Source: Prosapia bicincta
Lineage: Eukaryota > Arthropoda > Insecta > Hemiptera > Cercopidae
Length of the DNA stretch: 64,000 nucleotides
Assembly (NCBI GenBank): GCA_036971475.1
Contig: JBAIZL010000006.1
Location: forward strand, 138,082,731-138,146,730
Direction: 5' to 3'
Shown here in pieces: positions 1 through 10,528 of the stretch. The translations under genes were made by a program, and so were the position numbers. The notes below the pieces were generated by a model. That model searched no databases, was not told the origin of the DNA, and saw only the letters and a list, made by a program, of their open reading frames with translations. Position 1 is the stretch's first letter. Every line of letters starts with the position of its first letter.

Positions 1-375
1 AAATTCCTGGTAACAGCATACTCAGATACCTATTTGTTACATACAATAACATATTATTGTTAAATAATAGTAAAATTTAATCGTGATTAGATTATATAAA
101 ATTAAAAATACTGCTATAGATTCAAAGATGTCTGAATAATTACTGGAAGAATATAACAAATAAATAAGAAAGTTGCTTGTTGTAGTCATCTTGAATTCAC
201 TGAGTAAATCTCAGGTAAGCATTGAGTAACTGAGTGAAAACCATTAATATAGTTACTCAGTAATTACTTGAGGATAAAATATTAATTAATTACATCTAAA
301 ACATTGTTTTAAATTCTTGGATTTTGTAGTCTATTACATTAGGTGAATCTTAAATTGTTTTAAATCTGTGACATT
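1..375. other. AT-rich intergenic stretch, no feature seen
   Basis: No open frame, tandem repeat or recognisable element end is visible here. Confidence 0.5.
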
Positions 376-600
376 ATCTTTATCATAGGAGTCAGTATAT
401 CTAATCACTTTCATTGAAGTCATTAAGTACATTATAATATGTACTTTATCATCCTCTTCATTTTCTTCATCATTATCAGAAGAGATACTAATGTCTCATT
501 ATTATTGACATCTACATCATCATTGTTATCATAACTTTCATCAACATCATCTAGGTCCTTTCCTTCATCTCAATCATCTATGTTACCATTACTTTGTGTT
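376..600 (-). pseudogene. Decayed coding remnant with an acidic, Asp/Glu/Asn-rich tract
   Basis: The plus strand is rich in TCA/ATC-type trinucleotides. The minus strand translates to an acidic run with pieces such as DLDDVDESYDNNDDVDVNNN, then after one frame change SDNDEENEEDDK. An in-frame stop sits near the start of the acidic run, and one frameshift separates the two pieces. It lies downstream, on the same strand, of the open minus frames at 1121-1620, so both could be parts of one dead gene. A plain trinucleotide-rich low-complexity tract is the main alternative. No family was recognised. Confidence 0.22.
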
Positions 601-935
601 TGGTTTCCAGCAGAAACATTCTCTTTTTCTTTATTTCAGTGGATCTGAAGACCCATCAGTCTTCAGTTGTACAAAACATAAGTGAATTTAGAGGCTCACT
701 CAGTTGTTTTTTTACAGAACTCAGCTTTTAAAACTTTTACTAAATATATATTCTCTGGCTATAAAAGTAACAAGATCTCTTTACATCTACTTAGACACAG
801 GTTCCTCATAGCCTTCTCTGTTGTAGCAAAGACTTAGTTTTTTTTTTGTATTTGTCTAGTTACCTTCCAAAGGAACCTCTTGAAGAATAGCCCTTCTTTA
901 TCTATATAGTCTACAATATTTTCTTTCACTCATTA
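601..935. other. AT-rich stretch, no feature seen
   Basis: It contains a short T run near 840-848 and nothing else that can be supported. Confidence 0.45.
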
Positions 936-1036
936 CACTTTTGCTAATACTTGCGACCAGACTTTTAGTTAACTGAAGGTTGGTAAATTGTTAACTTACA
1001 CTTGGAGGAATCGTTTTCGCCTTACGACTTCTTCAG
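936..1036 (-). repeat. Half copy of the TA-flanked MITE found at 9963-10247
   Basis: From CACTTTTGC at 936 the sequence follows one terminal arm of the 285-bp element at 9963-10247, including the GTTAACT and ACGACTTCTTCAG blocks. It then stops, so the other arm is missing. Immediately downstream, 1040-1074 is an exact reverse-complement match of 35 bases to 9928-9962, which is the flank of the complete copy. The two loci therefore share both element and flank. The duplication is of a larger block, and this copy has lost one half of the MITE. Confidence 0.75.
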
Positions 1037-1120
1037 TAATAAGTAATTAACAACCAGCTCGTCATGAACAGCAAGTTTTATTTCACGTTTATCACATCTA
1101 AACCCATATTCTGCACACAT

Positions 1121-1620
1121 TCACAACTGATGTTTATTGATGTTATTGATGTTCCAGTAATTGCAAAGGGTTAAGCAAACTTCTCTGAAGCTTAGGATCA
1201 GTTGAAAAGCAGTCATATGAATTGGTTTAGTGCCAAAATTCTTTCTTTTCTTGAATTCGTGTTCTTCAGCTTTCTGAAGGGGCAAATACTGTAAGTTTTG
1301 GGGTATACTTTTCCTCAAATCACCCAACTTTCTTATTACACTGTGAATTTGTAGATCATTTGATTTGACCACAGTAATGATGTGGATATTGGTACAAACA
1401 AATCTATCACTTTTATTGTGACCCAAAACACTCCACCATCAAGAAGTTTCCATTTAATACTGGGTTCAAGATCACAACTTTCAATAACACTTAATGTTTT
1501 TATCATCAATTTATTTGATTGAAAAAGCAGTATGCATAAATATGGGCTCTCCATCTGGCCTTTCTTGGCCAATTCAGAGAAATTTGGTACATGATAACTT
1601 TTAAACTCCTCATAAGACAT
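1121..1620 (-). pseudogene. Possible broken minus-strand gene (two overlapping open frames)
   Basis: Two minus frames overlap: one of 94 codons (1620 to 1336, starting MSYEEFKSYHVPNFSELAKK) and one of 101 codons (1426 to 1121). Read together with a single frame change near 1400-1430 they give about 165 residues of ordinary, non-repetitive amino-acid composition, with pieces such as LEPSIKWKLLDGGVF and KLGDLRKSIPQNLQYL. In a region where random frames are short and Leu/Ile/Lys-biased, this suggests a decayed gene with one frameshift. I do not recognise the family. The acidic remnant at 376-600 lies downstream on the same strand. Chance open frames remain possible. Confidence 0.25.
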
Positions 1621-2663
1621 GATATAATTAAACTTTCAACACTCTACAATACCTCTGAGCCAGGATTAGCCTAAACCATGGAACTGAGTATGGTTAACTA
1701 GCATCCACTGTTGTGATTTCTCCTGCAGTGATGCAACTGTATTTCTATTTTGCTAGGATTTTAGCTTCTTAAATTTCTATTAATAACACTTCTACTCTTA
1801 ACTTCTTTAAAGAAGAGCATCATTACAATTTTTTTTAGTTTTTAATGCATATTATTGGTTTAGTTTCTGCCTTGAAGAGATATTTTAAGTTCTGACAATG
1901 GCCGTAAAACATTTCACTAAGCCCATACCTTTAAAAACATCCTATATGCTTCTAACTACCTAAACCACACGATGGTTCTAAGTTGGTTTATAACTTAAAT
2001 TTATATGTTCCATTTGATTTTTTCCAACTTTATTAAGATACAGGTCTAAACTTGTAAAAATGAGATATTCCATAATACACTTGCTTAGAGTTAGAATTTA
2101 TTGTTTGACAAGTAATTAATCTGTATAATAAAAGTATGAATGTTTAACCAGTGATCATAGACAAGAAGATTCACAAGAATACCATATCCCTCATGAATCC
2201 ACTGATAGCACTACACTAAGAAACTTTTTGCCATACATAAGGTTAAAATGATTGTATTGCAATGAAGTGTAGAATAATTCTGCTGCTACACACACTAAAA
2301 CACATTCACTACTTTATATACTTTGTTGTTCCAAAACCACTTCCTTTAAAACAAAAGAGATAGAGAATTGTACAGAGCCCACAAAGTTGTATCTGGAAAA
2401 ATGGCGTGTTTGAAGTAGGTATACTTAACAATAGGGCTTTTCTACAACTTCATGAAGTTTGGAACCAAATGGGCATATACCATTCTTTAGAAGTAGTCCA
2501 ATTTGGGGGAATAGTCCAAATTTGGCCAATGGTATTGCCTGAATCCATCTCTACCATGGAGTTTGGTTACATTGAAAATTGAATCACACCTTTCTTCATC
2601 AATTGAAAGAAAGGCCTTGAAACAAAACAAAAAATGAAAAATGTCAAGTAAAATGGAAATGTA
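1621..2663. other. AT-rich intergenic stretch
   Basis: No supported gene or repeat. The 61-codon minus frame at 2487-2672 has no recognisable content. Confidence 0.5.
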
Positions 2664-2669
2664 AGAAAC

Positions 2670-2725
2670 CAAGGGCGGCTCCAGAGGAGGGGCAGTAGGG
2701 GCAATTGCCCCCTCCTGAGAATTTA
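2670..2725. repeat. Possible hAT-type transposon terminus
   Basis: The stretch begins AAGGGCGGCTCCAGAGG and contains the perfect palindrome GGGGCAATTGCCCC (2698-2711), followed by CTCCTGAGAATTTAG. Combinations of GGGCGGCTC and GGGGCAATTGCCCC are familiar from the ends of hAT-like elements in animals. It is a GC-rich island in AT-rich DNA. No matching opposite terminus or 8-bp target duplication was found, so it may be a solo end. Confidence 0.3.
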
Positions 2726-2804
2726 GGTACTATTTTTTTTTTAATATATTTTTTATATTCTGAACACATTTAAATTTATCTTAGTTTACTTATAAAACTG
2801 TCAC

Positions 2805-2972
2805 TAAAACTTGCCTATAGTAGCACTTACTTATATTTGTTGAGGACGGGCGTTTCGGGAGATGTGTCCCATTGTCAACTCACAGTAACTCAACTTGCCA
2901 TGGGCAAGTTTGTAAATATTTACAAGTGTTTTAGTGAAAACTAGTAGCTCACGTTGAAGATGGAATCAACAA
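2805..2972. repeat. Dispersed repeat family R1, copy 1
   Basis: The block 2805-2880 (ACTTGCCTATAGTAGCACTT through GTGTCCCATTGTCAACTC) recurs almost unchanged at 10919-10996. The block 2903-2970 (GGCAAGTTTGTAAATATTTAC onward) is the reverse complement of 10866-10925. A diverged third relative lies at 9741-9925. The two parts are therefore in inverted order in one copy relative to the other, suggesting a fold-back-type or rearranged non-autonomous element. Confidence 0.7.
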
Positions 2973-3356
2973 ATATAAAAATTTTCATTTGATTTTCATT
3001 TTAAAACAATGTATACTGTTTTTACATTTATGTAATGTCAGGTTTAGAAATTCCTCTGATAACACTGGTAGTTCCAACCCGCATAAACACTGGCATGTTA
3101 CAAGTCGCGCACTAGTTCCGTACCGGCTCGGCTGTACTAAACAGTCTGTGTACTACAACTACTCGTCATCCTCGTCAGACCAAGCCGTTTGATGAGAAAT
3201 TTAAACAATAGTTTGTATTATTTACAAAATATTAATTTTTTTATCTATTTAAATTAACGTAATATGCATGTTTTATGGAAAAAACTGCCAAATTTCCCGT
3301 GATTTCTAAGTGCAAGAATAGCTTAAAATTTCTTACCCAGGGCGTTATTTTTGAAA
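2973..3356. other. No feature seen
   Basis: Includes a somewhat GC-richer stretch at 3060-3190 with an open plus frame (2989-3192) that resembles no family. Confidence 0.4.
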
Positions 3357-4157
3357 TTTGTCCACCCAAAATCACCCCATTTTTTCTGCTGTTGTGAGAG
3401 ATGATATTCACTTGGTCATAACAAATCTGAAAATTATTGCAGAAGTTAAAAATACAACTCTGAAAGTGCTGTATTGGAGTTGCAAAACTGATCTATAATT
3501 CTAATTCAGAAACGTAATATTAAGATCACTAATTTATCACTACAAATGAGCTATATGTGGGTTTTGTACAACATACTAACATTTTAAATATATTGAAAAT
3601 ATCTCCCATGTCTGAAAATACAACAATATGCATTATTCTTTCTTTGTTGTGCTCCGTGAGAGTTTTCCTGGACAACTGGATCATGTCACCAAGGATGTCC
3701 TTAATTTTCAACTTTAAGTTACACTGTAAGTTCTAATTCTAAATTTTTTGTAGGCATGTGCCCTTCACTCATTACCTTACAAATCTTGCCTTAAAACTGG
3801 TTTCCATAATTTTCAAATCATGTTGTGCACATAAATTATATTGGAGTTAGCTAAAATATCATAATCATCCCAAAAAACAACATCTTTGTATTTTTCGTAA
3901 CTCATTTCATAGGTCACCATTTGAACGTTTGTTAGTTCAAATAAAACTGTTTACATGATTCAAATTGAATTAATAATTTATGTATTCAAATAAAATCATT
4001 TACAACAGTCACACAGCAGTCTCCCCATGAATTAACTAAACTAGGAACACACATTAAGGTTTCATCCAATAGGCAACACAGAAAAACGAATGGCATTAAA
4101 AAAAAAATACTATATATGTTAAACGAAAAACTGAAAGGACATGTGTTCGAGGATTAG
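3357..4157. repeat. Duplicated segment, copy A (direct duplicate of 14032-15067)
   Basis: From TTTTCTGCTGTTGTGAGAGA to the ACATGTGTTCGAGGATT block, this segment is collinear with 14032-15067 on the same strand. The two are highly similar with small indels. Copy B carries an extra block of about 250 bp (about 14,293-14,535) that copy A lacks. Both could be copies of a larger interspersed repeat or an old segmental duplication. Confidence 0.85.
3632..3715 (-). pseudogene. Coding-like core conserved between the two duplicate copies
   Basis: On the minus strand this translates to KLKIKDILGDMIQLSRKTL followed by TEHNKER. The equivalent stretch in copy B (about 14,540-14,630) gives the same peptide, and the two base changes in the CTC/ACG/GAG codons are both at third positions and synonymous. 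This suggests an exon or gene relic inside the duplicated block. It is too short to identify, and the frame is not long on either side. Confidence 0.3.
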
Positions 4158-6438
4158 ACAAAGGGGGATATCCTGACTTGTTAGGCAATCATTAAAAAAT
4201 AAATCTTTTAAGACTTTTGTGGTTTCGAGGATGAATGCTTATGAAGCTTGAATTAATCTGGAATTTTCTACACTTCAGTAATCTGAAGCAGCCAAAATTA
4301 ATACATTCCTCATTACAGTTAAGAATATCGTCATGGTTTTTAAAAAGTTAAACCATGGTTTATTAATTTGTTACATAAAAATCAAAAATAGCTAAAAAGA
4401 ATGTATCAACATTCAGTTTTTATTGAAAAAGGTATTTTTTATTGTTTACAAATGAAAAAAACCATAATTAAATTATTTATATAAATAATATAAATATTTA
4501 AAATAAAAGAGAGATGTAAAATTAGCCTATGTATTAAAAATAATGTTTAGAATAAAGAGAAATTCAAAATTTTTAACGATTTTTATAAAAGTATTGATTA
4601 CCTGAAACAAGAGAGGTATAAAAATACTTTTATCTTCAGAATTAGAAGTTTAAATTCTTAAAACAGCCGAATTTTTTTATAGGTCAGCGTGAATCTTGGT
4701 CTGTTTCACATAGAACTAATCCTCACTAAGCTAAAAATCTTAAAACTTGCAGTTTTTGTGTTGTACATCTTTAGGTTATTTATAAATTACTACTTTTGGT
4801 ATCACTCGGAAAAAAGCCACTACTTAGTGATATTTTTTTGCTAAGAGATACCAGAAGTAGTAATAAAGATCTTATGTATAATGCTAATTTTAAAAGGTGT
4901 CTAAGTGGTGAAATGAAAAATAAAAATTAAAAAATTAATTATATTAATAATAACAATATTTAAAAACTTGGTGAAATTAAATAACTATACAAATTTAAGT
5001 TTTCTATGATAATGTAAGAGAAAGTTTTAGTGGACTGCATTAAAGTAATACACTTTTTATCAATTATCAGTGTTTTTAAATACATTTGTGCAAATATAAT
5101 TATTTCTAAAATAAAAAAAAATAACTGTGATAAGTAAAGGCTTAAAGTTAATTTAATATTTCACAGGAGGGTTGGAAAGCAATAATTACTACTATCCAAG
5201 TGAATTTTAAACAAAAATATTAGGAAAAGTGATTTCAAAGTGAATTTATAGAACAATTACTGGAGATTATTTAATAATTAAAAATATGTTGTAAATAAAA
5301 CAGTTACTAGGTATGTAATATAAGGGAAAAGCAGAATAATTTATTCTTTATATCAAGAAACATAATTAAAAAAGATTTTTCATTAAATAATATGTCTGTA
5401 AGTTTTGTATTAATTGAGACTAAAATAATCACTAAAAGGTTGAGAAGCATTTCAGTTCATTAAATAAATAAATAACATTTATTATTTGTAGACAGGAAGC
5501 AGATAAGTATTTTTTTTTTTTTTAATTTAGTGGAACCAAATGGAAATTATTTATAATGTAAAAAGAATACTTACACTATGTGCAATTTTAATAAATGAAT
5601 GATTTCATACAGGGTATCTTCAGAAAGGGATGACTAACACATAAATCTAAAGAAATCATCTTACACTGTGGCTGTAAATTTTTGTTTAGTTTTCACCGTT
5701 TATATAAACTGAAAATAGTTTTGAGTAAAAAGAGTACAAGATGTCAGATTAGGAAAATTTTGAAATTTTAGTGCTTTTTTATTTTTCCCCAAGGATCCTA
5801 CATCCCAATTATTGAAAATATGAGTTTGTTATATTATTACTATTATTAATATCATTACCGAGAATAATGCTGAAATAGAAAAATTTGACCAATATAATAA
5901 ATTAACTGATTGTTGTATGATCCAGAATTATTTTTAATATAATAACTCTTATGAACAGTAGAATCCTTCAACTCTAGGAAACAGCCATTCCTAATAGCGG
6001 GAATGTTTTTTAGTAAATTTGAAAAAGAGTTAAAAAAGAAACTCAATTGCTTTTCTCAAGTTTGGATTAGATACAAAGGCGATAATTTTACAGTATTTAA
6101 CCTTAAAGAATGTGAAGTAGATAAATGTTTAATGCTTATTAATAGTCAACCTCTTTTGAGTATTACGAATAGTACAACCAATGATTGATTAATTTAAGAA
6201 AATAAAAGAAGTAGCTAACACAAAATGGTAAGTTCTGACACTTTGGAAAATACCAAAATCACCAGATGCTAATTATCATGCCTTTGAATAAAAAACTTTT
6301 TTTATTGAATTGGAACATATTAAGATTATAGCCTAATGTACTGATTATGTTCTTCAGGTTACTGACAATATTATTAGGAATCAGAAGATAAAGAGTTTTA
6401 CAGAAAAATAAACTATATTGACCACAGAAAAAAATCAA
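4158..6438. other. AT-rich intergenic stretch with one short hairpin
   Basis: Long A/T runs and short open frames without recognisable content. A short inverted repeat at 4786-4864 pairs ATTACTACTTTTGGTATC with GATACCAGAAGTAGTAAT around a loop of about 40 bases. Low-complexity TAAA repeats lie at 5460-5475 and a T run at 5510-5523. Confidence 0.5.
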
Positions 6439-6983
6439 TATATTAGTTTATTATTAATATACTCATCTTCATTTATGTTAGGAATATTTCTATATGTTTG
6501 AGTACATTTTTCTGCCATTCCTAGCATTTCAATATTCTCCTCTGTTGACTCGTTTCAGAGTAACACCATTTTCAAAACTTCAATCGTACTGTTTGCCAAA
6601 ATTTACACTGTACACCGCAAGAAATGAAAAGTACAATGAAAATTTTACATTATATTAACAAAGGTAGAAGTTTAAATATTTTAGAAAATTTAGAAATTTA
6701 TAAAGCAAAGTTAAAAAAGTAATAAACAAGTAAATAAATACACAGTCAAGCGTTATATCTAAAAGTTTAAAATTATTAAGTAGGTGGATGCAAGAGTAGG
6801 CATGCACCAATATGAAGTGAGGTCTGGAAGTGGTGAAGGCGTGGCTAACGGTATATAAAGACGAACTCAAAATCTGGGCGAACAGTTTTGAAAATGGAGC
6901 TACTCCGAAACGCGTCAACAGGGGAGAACATTGAAACGTTAGGAATGGCAGAAAAATGAACTCAAACATATATATTAGTTTAT
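6439..6983. repeat. Inverted-repeat element, family H2, flanked by a 13-bp direct repeat
   Basis: The left arm at about 6491-6578 (TTTGAGTAC, TTTTCTGCCATTCCTA, CTCTGTTGACTCGTTTC, CCATTTTCAAAAC) is the imperfect reverse complement of 6885-6970. The loop is about 300 bp. The same arm sequence forms the hairpin at 12755-12943, including the leader CTCATCTTCATTT. TATATTAGTTTAT occurs at 6439-6451 and again at 6971-6983, directly flanking the element, like a target-site duplication. The 104-codon minus frame at 6655-6969 is part of this repeat and is not a gene. Confidence 0.7.
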
Positions 6984-7475
6984 CTTTAAAAATGTTATGA
7001 CCAAAAATTCTCAGCCAATTTTTTAAAATGTTTAGTTAAATATTCTATATAAAAATAATAATAATCTTTAAAACTCTTTGGGAAACCTATAAGACAAAAT
7101 ACAAACATTAAATAAATCAGAAATTTAAAATGTTAGTGTAAGAAGTGTGATAAAACGTATATGAAGAAAAATTGAAAAATTATACTACCTTTACTATCAC
7201 TTGGCAAATAACTACTAATTACTGATATTTTCAGCTGTCGCATTTCCCCCTAAATCAGTGAAATGTTCAATGCTTTGAGTTACAAACAAGACTACCTCAC
7301 AGGTGTGTTGCATTAGTATGAGTCTGTATTGTATTAGTGTTCTGTAGTGCATTAGTATTCGCAGAGTAGTTGTTAATTATGATTTCCAATATAATATTTT
7401 ATTGTGAGAGTGTTTTGTCGTTTAGAATGTATTGTGGATGGTTTTTGTGGTGTTTGTATATCTCATAGTTTCCTG
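6984..7475. other. AT-rich stretch; 7300-7475 is GT-rich
   Basis: No gene. The GT-rich tract (repeated TGCATTAGTATG/TGTATTAGTGTT-like motifs) precedes the T run that may mark the 3' end of the adjacent LINE fragment. Confidence 0.4.
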
Positions 7476-8340
7476 TTTTTTTTTTTTTAGTTTGTTGCTT
7501 TTTTACATAATGAAGTATTTTTAGATTAGTGTCTATTTTGGTGTATGTGTATAGTGTGTTCTGTATGTACTTTACTATTTTACTTTATCCAATGCGTGCC
7601 CTTGGCAAAGAAACCATTCGGCGTCGAGCCTCCCAGTAGAGATGAGACAACTGTGGAGTTATTTTTGCCAGTTCGGGGCACTTTGGCAGATGGTCGCCGT
7701 TCATTCTTTCTCCTAGACAAAGGGGACAGATGTCAGTGTCCACCAGACCAAGACGGTGAAGATATGCCTGGAGGTAATCATGCCCAGTACATGTACGAAA
7801 TTGTGCGACGGCAGCCGCTCTGCTTAGGTTTTGGGGGAGAGGCCCATCCAACAGTAACGTTTGCCACTTCTTTCCTCTACTTGCCTCCAAGTGAACTGAT
7901 TTACAGTGTTGTCTGACTGCAATTTATATATGACTTTTAGCAGATGTTAAGCTGACAGGGGAAGTAGGCTGTTGCATGTTTGCTCCGTCCTTCGCTAATT
8001 TGTCGGCTTTCTCATTACCAGGGATTCCCACATGAATTGGGATACACTGGAGATGAACAATCCATTCGTCTTCTATGAGTTTTGTGAGACTTTTCCTACC
8101 TTCTAGTGTTAAACTGCAGTCAGTGGGAGTGCTGCTGGCTAACGCGATAATTGCAGCTTGTGAGTTCATGAAAATAGCAACTCTTCTGCAATTCAGTTGT
8201 TCTCTCTCTGTGGCTAGCCTCAACTCTTTAACAGCTGTTATTACTGCAGCTATCTCACCATCGTAGTTGCTTGAGTATATCCCAACTGCTTGACTTTTTT
8301 GAAAAAGGTGTGAGTACAACCTCCCTATCTTTTGCGGGAC
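7476..8340 (-). pseudogene. LINE 3' part: RNase H domain plus C-terminal zinc knuckle, broken
   Basis: The 3' end of the polyprotein of a non-LTR retrotransposon of the Jockey/I/R1 type. From 8352 to 7585 the minus strand is a single reading frame with one in-frame stop (TAA at 7924-7926). The RNase H part shows YDGEIAAVITAVKEL (the Glu motif), FMNSQAAI (normally F.DSQAA, so the catalytic Asp is Asn here) and HVGIPGNEKADKLAK (the terminal His/Asp motif). After the stop comes the tail QFRTCTGHDYLQAYLHRLG and the CX2CX8HX3C cluster CPLCLGERMNGDHLPKC, typical of these elements. A run of 13 T at 7476-7488 fits the poly(A) end after about 100 bp of 3' UTR. Non-functional: a stop and a lost catalytic residue. 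It abuts the oppositely oriented 5' part at about 8340. Confidence 0.88.
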
Positions 8341-9557
8341 ACTGTAGCACACCTGACCTCGCCCTGATCAAGGCTAAACTAGTGGGAAGATCTCAAATAA
8401 CATTGGAAGATGCAGCAGAGGGATGCGGCCACAGAGTTCCTGCATACGTCTAGGTTTCCTAAAACAACGGTCCCACGGCTGTCACGTTGGAATCTAAAAA
8501 AAAACCTGACTGGGGAAAATTCAAACAACTATCTAACCTCGAATTGACACCGAGCCTAATTGACGATCACCCTGAAAAATCTACTGAAAGATTCACTGAA
8601 AGGATCATTTGCATAGCAAAAAAAGCAATACGACGTGGATCTGTCAAAAAGTATAAGCCTTTCTGGAACACCAAGCTCACTACACTGAGAAACGAAAGGA
8701 ATAAAGCAAGAAGGAGGGCAGAAAAAACGAATAGTCTAGAAGACTGCGTTGAACTTCGAAAAAAACAAGCGGCTCTTATACGTGAAATAATCCAATCAAA
8801 GAGGACCACCTACAGAGATTTCGTTGCCAAACTGGACTTTAAAGATGGCATAAAAGCTACAATTTTATATCGAGTCTAAATAATGAAAGGGGAACCAATC
8901 ATGGGAGCCTATTATAGTAAATAACAAAGAATTTACTACCCCCGTCCAGGTTGCCAATGCTATGTTGCTATGTGTAGGTACTACGCCTCAGTTAGCACTG
9001 TAAAAACCACTAAGGATGATCACAAAGCAATCAGAGTGAGAGAGGGGGTAGAGGCCCCAACAAATCAGCCTCACATCCTGTCGGACCCCTTCACACTGCA
9101 GGAGCTCGACCTCTCCTTACACTCAATAAAACAGGGTAAATCTGTCGGGCCGGATAAAATCTTCCCAGAGTTTTTGAAAAACCTCAGCCTCTCAGCCAAA
9201 AAGTGCTTCCTGAAACTTGTCAATCTCACCTGGGAAAAATGGATACCACATCAGTGGAAAAAGGCAGAGATAATATCCATACTGAAAAAAGGAAAACCCA
9301 AAAGTAGTTTAACCAGTTATCGGCCCATTTCCTTAACCAGCGTTTGTTGCAAGATTGCTGAAAAAATGGTAGAAAACAGACTAAGAGCCTTCCTTGAAGC
9401 TAATGGGGCTATCGATGATGCCCAGGCAGGTTTCCGGCAACACCGATCTACTAGTGTTCTGAATGTGAAAACGTTACAAAGAAACATATTAGTGATACTA
9501 AATAACAAGGCCAAGATAAATCTGGAGTTTTCGATCTTGTTTGAAAAAGAAAAATAA
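8340..9557 (+). pseudogene. LINE 5' part: end of endonuclease, linker and N-terminal half of reverse transcriptase, broken
   Basis: Plus-strand remains of the same kind of retrotransposon. About 8345-8445 is the C-terminal edge of an APE-type endonuclease (TPDLALIKAKLVGRSQITLE). The linker contains WNLKKKPDW..FKQL, reached by a frameshift at the A run near 8500, then KKYKPFWNTKLTTLRNERNK. The RT fragment from about 9060 has GKSVGPDKIFPEFLKN, YRPISLTSVCCKIAEKM and AGFRQHRST, the conserved early fingers/palm motifs. It ends at about 9540, before the catalytic Asp of motif A and well before the YxDD box. Stops at 8451-8453 and 8877-8879 and several frame changes between 8880 and 8970 show it is dead. 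It is head-to-head with the RNase H part of 7476-8340. Confidence 0.88.
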
Positions 9558-9740
9558 TAACTTGGGTGTTACAATGTTAAAATAAATAGGATTGTTAAAA
9601 ATAATAAATTGGTAAAAGTTTTTGGAAGCTTGTAGATTAGCAAATATAATTCTGATATCCTGTATTACTTAATTTATATAAAGGCCCTATTCCAAATTTT
9701 ATATTATTTTAAACTAAATTTTGAACATATATTGAAATGT

Positions 9741-9925
9741 CACACTTGCCTATGGTAGCAAGTTTAAGGAGGAAGGCTGCCTTGAGAGATGTATTCCATT
9801 GTCAGTAGTTCTGTAGTGGTTCTATGAACAAGTGTCCCACAGTAATGTTTGATAAAGTGTAGGCATGTAAAAACACGTAAAACTACAGTTCCAGTTCAAG
9901 ATTGAATCAAATAATATTGAAATCT
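9741..9925. repeat. Dispersed repeat family R1, diverged copy 3
   Basis: ACTTGCCTATGGTAGCA, GAGAGATGTATTCCATTGTCA and the closing AAGATTGAATCAA parallel the blocks of the copy at 2805-2972, with many substitutions and an internal length change. Confidence 0.5.
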
Positions 9926-9927
9926 TG

Positions 9928-10260
9928 TTGCTGTTCATGACGAGCTGGTTGTTAATTACTTACACTTTTGCTATTACTTGCGACCAGGCTTTTTGTTAAC
10001 TAAAGGTTGTTAAATTGTTAACTTACTCTTGGAGGAAACGACTTCTTCAGCCTCGTATTTTTTCCGCTAGCTGCAGCTATGCTGCAGTTGAAAAATTGGT
10101 ATCGAGGAAGCATAACTTCAGCATTCCTAGCAGCAAAAATACGAGGCTGAAGAAGTCGTAAGACGAAAACGTTTCCTCTAAATGTAAGTTAACAATTTAA
10201 CAACCTTTAGTTAACAAAAAGTCTGGTGGCAAGTAATAGCAAAAGTGTAATAAGCAAATA
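9928..10260. mobile_element. TA-flanked MITE (9963-10247) with its repeated flank
   Basis: The element runs from CACTTTTGCTATTACTTG (9963) to its inverted counterpart ending GCAAAAGTG (10247), with TA on each side (9961-9962 and 10248-10249). The arms are nearly the whole element: the left arm reaches ACTTCTTCAGCCTCG and the right arm returns through CGAGGCTGAAGAAGT. The centre is a short region with CTGCAGCTATGCTGCAG. TA duplication and long inverted arms suggest a Tc1/mariner-mobilised MITE. The left flank 9928-9962 recurs exactly, inverted, at 1040-1074. Confidence 0.82.
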
Positions 10261-10528
10261 ATATTGAAAATTAATGTTTTTTTAAACGTTTAAAGCATAA
10301 ATAGTTATTGAGGTATTTGTTTCAAACAAATGATAATTGATTGAGTCATTTTAGCTTGGGTTGTGAGATTAATACTAGACACATGTGAGTCAGAAATTTA
10401 CTTGGAATATTAATCGGAAAACAGATGTTATTATAAAAGAGTAACTTTATTAACATACAAAGTTATACATGCAAAATTTGTAAATATTTAAAACTGGTAT
10501 CCTTTTTATTCTTTACAACGTCACATAC

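Noticed and set aside
7545..7916. 123-codon open plus frame
   Set aside because: Antisense of the RNase H/zinc-knuckle end of the minus-strand LINE, which has the recognisable motifs.
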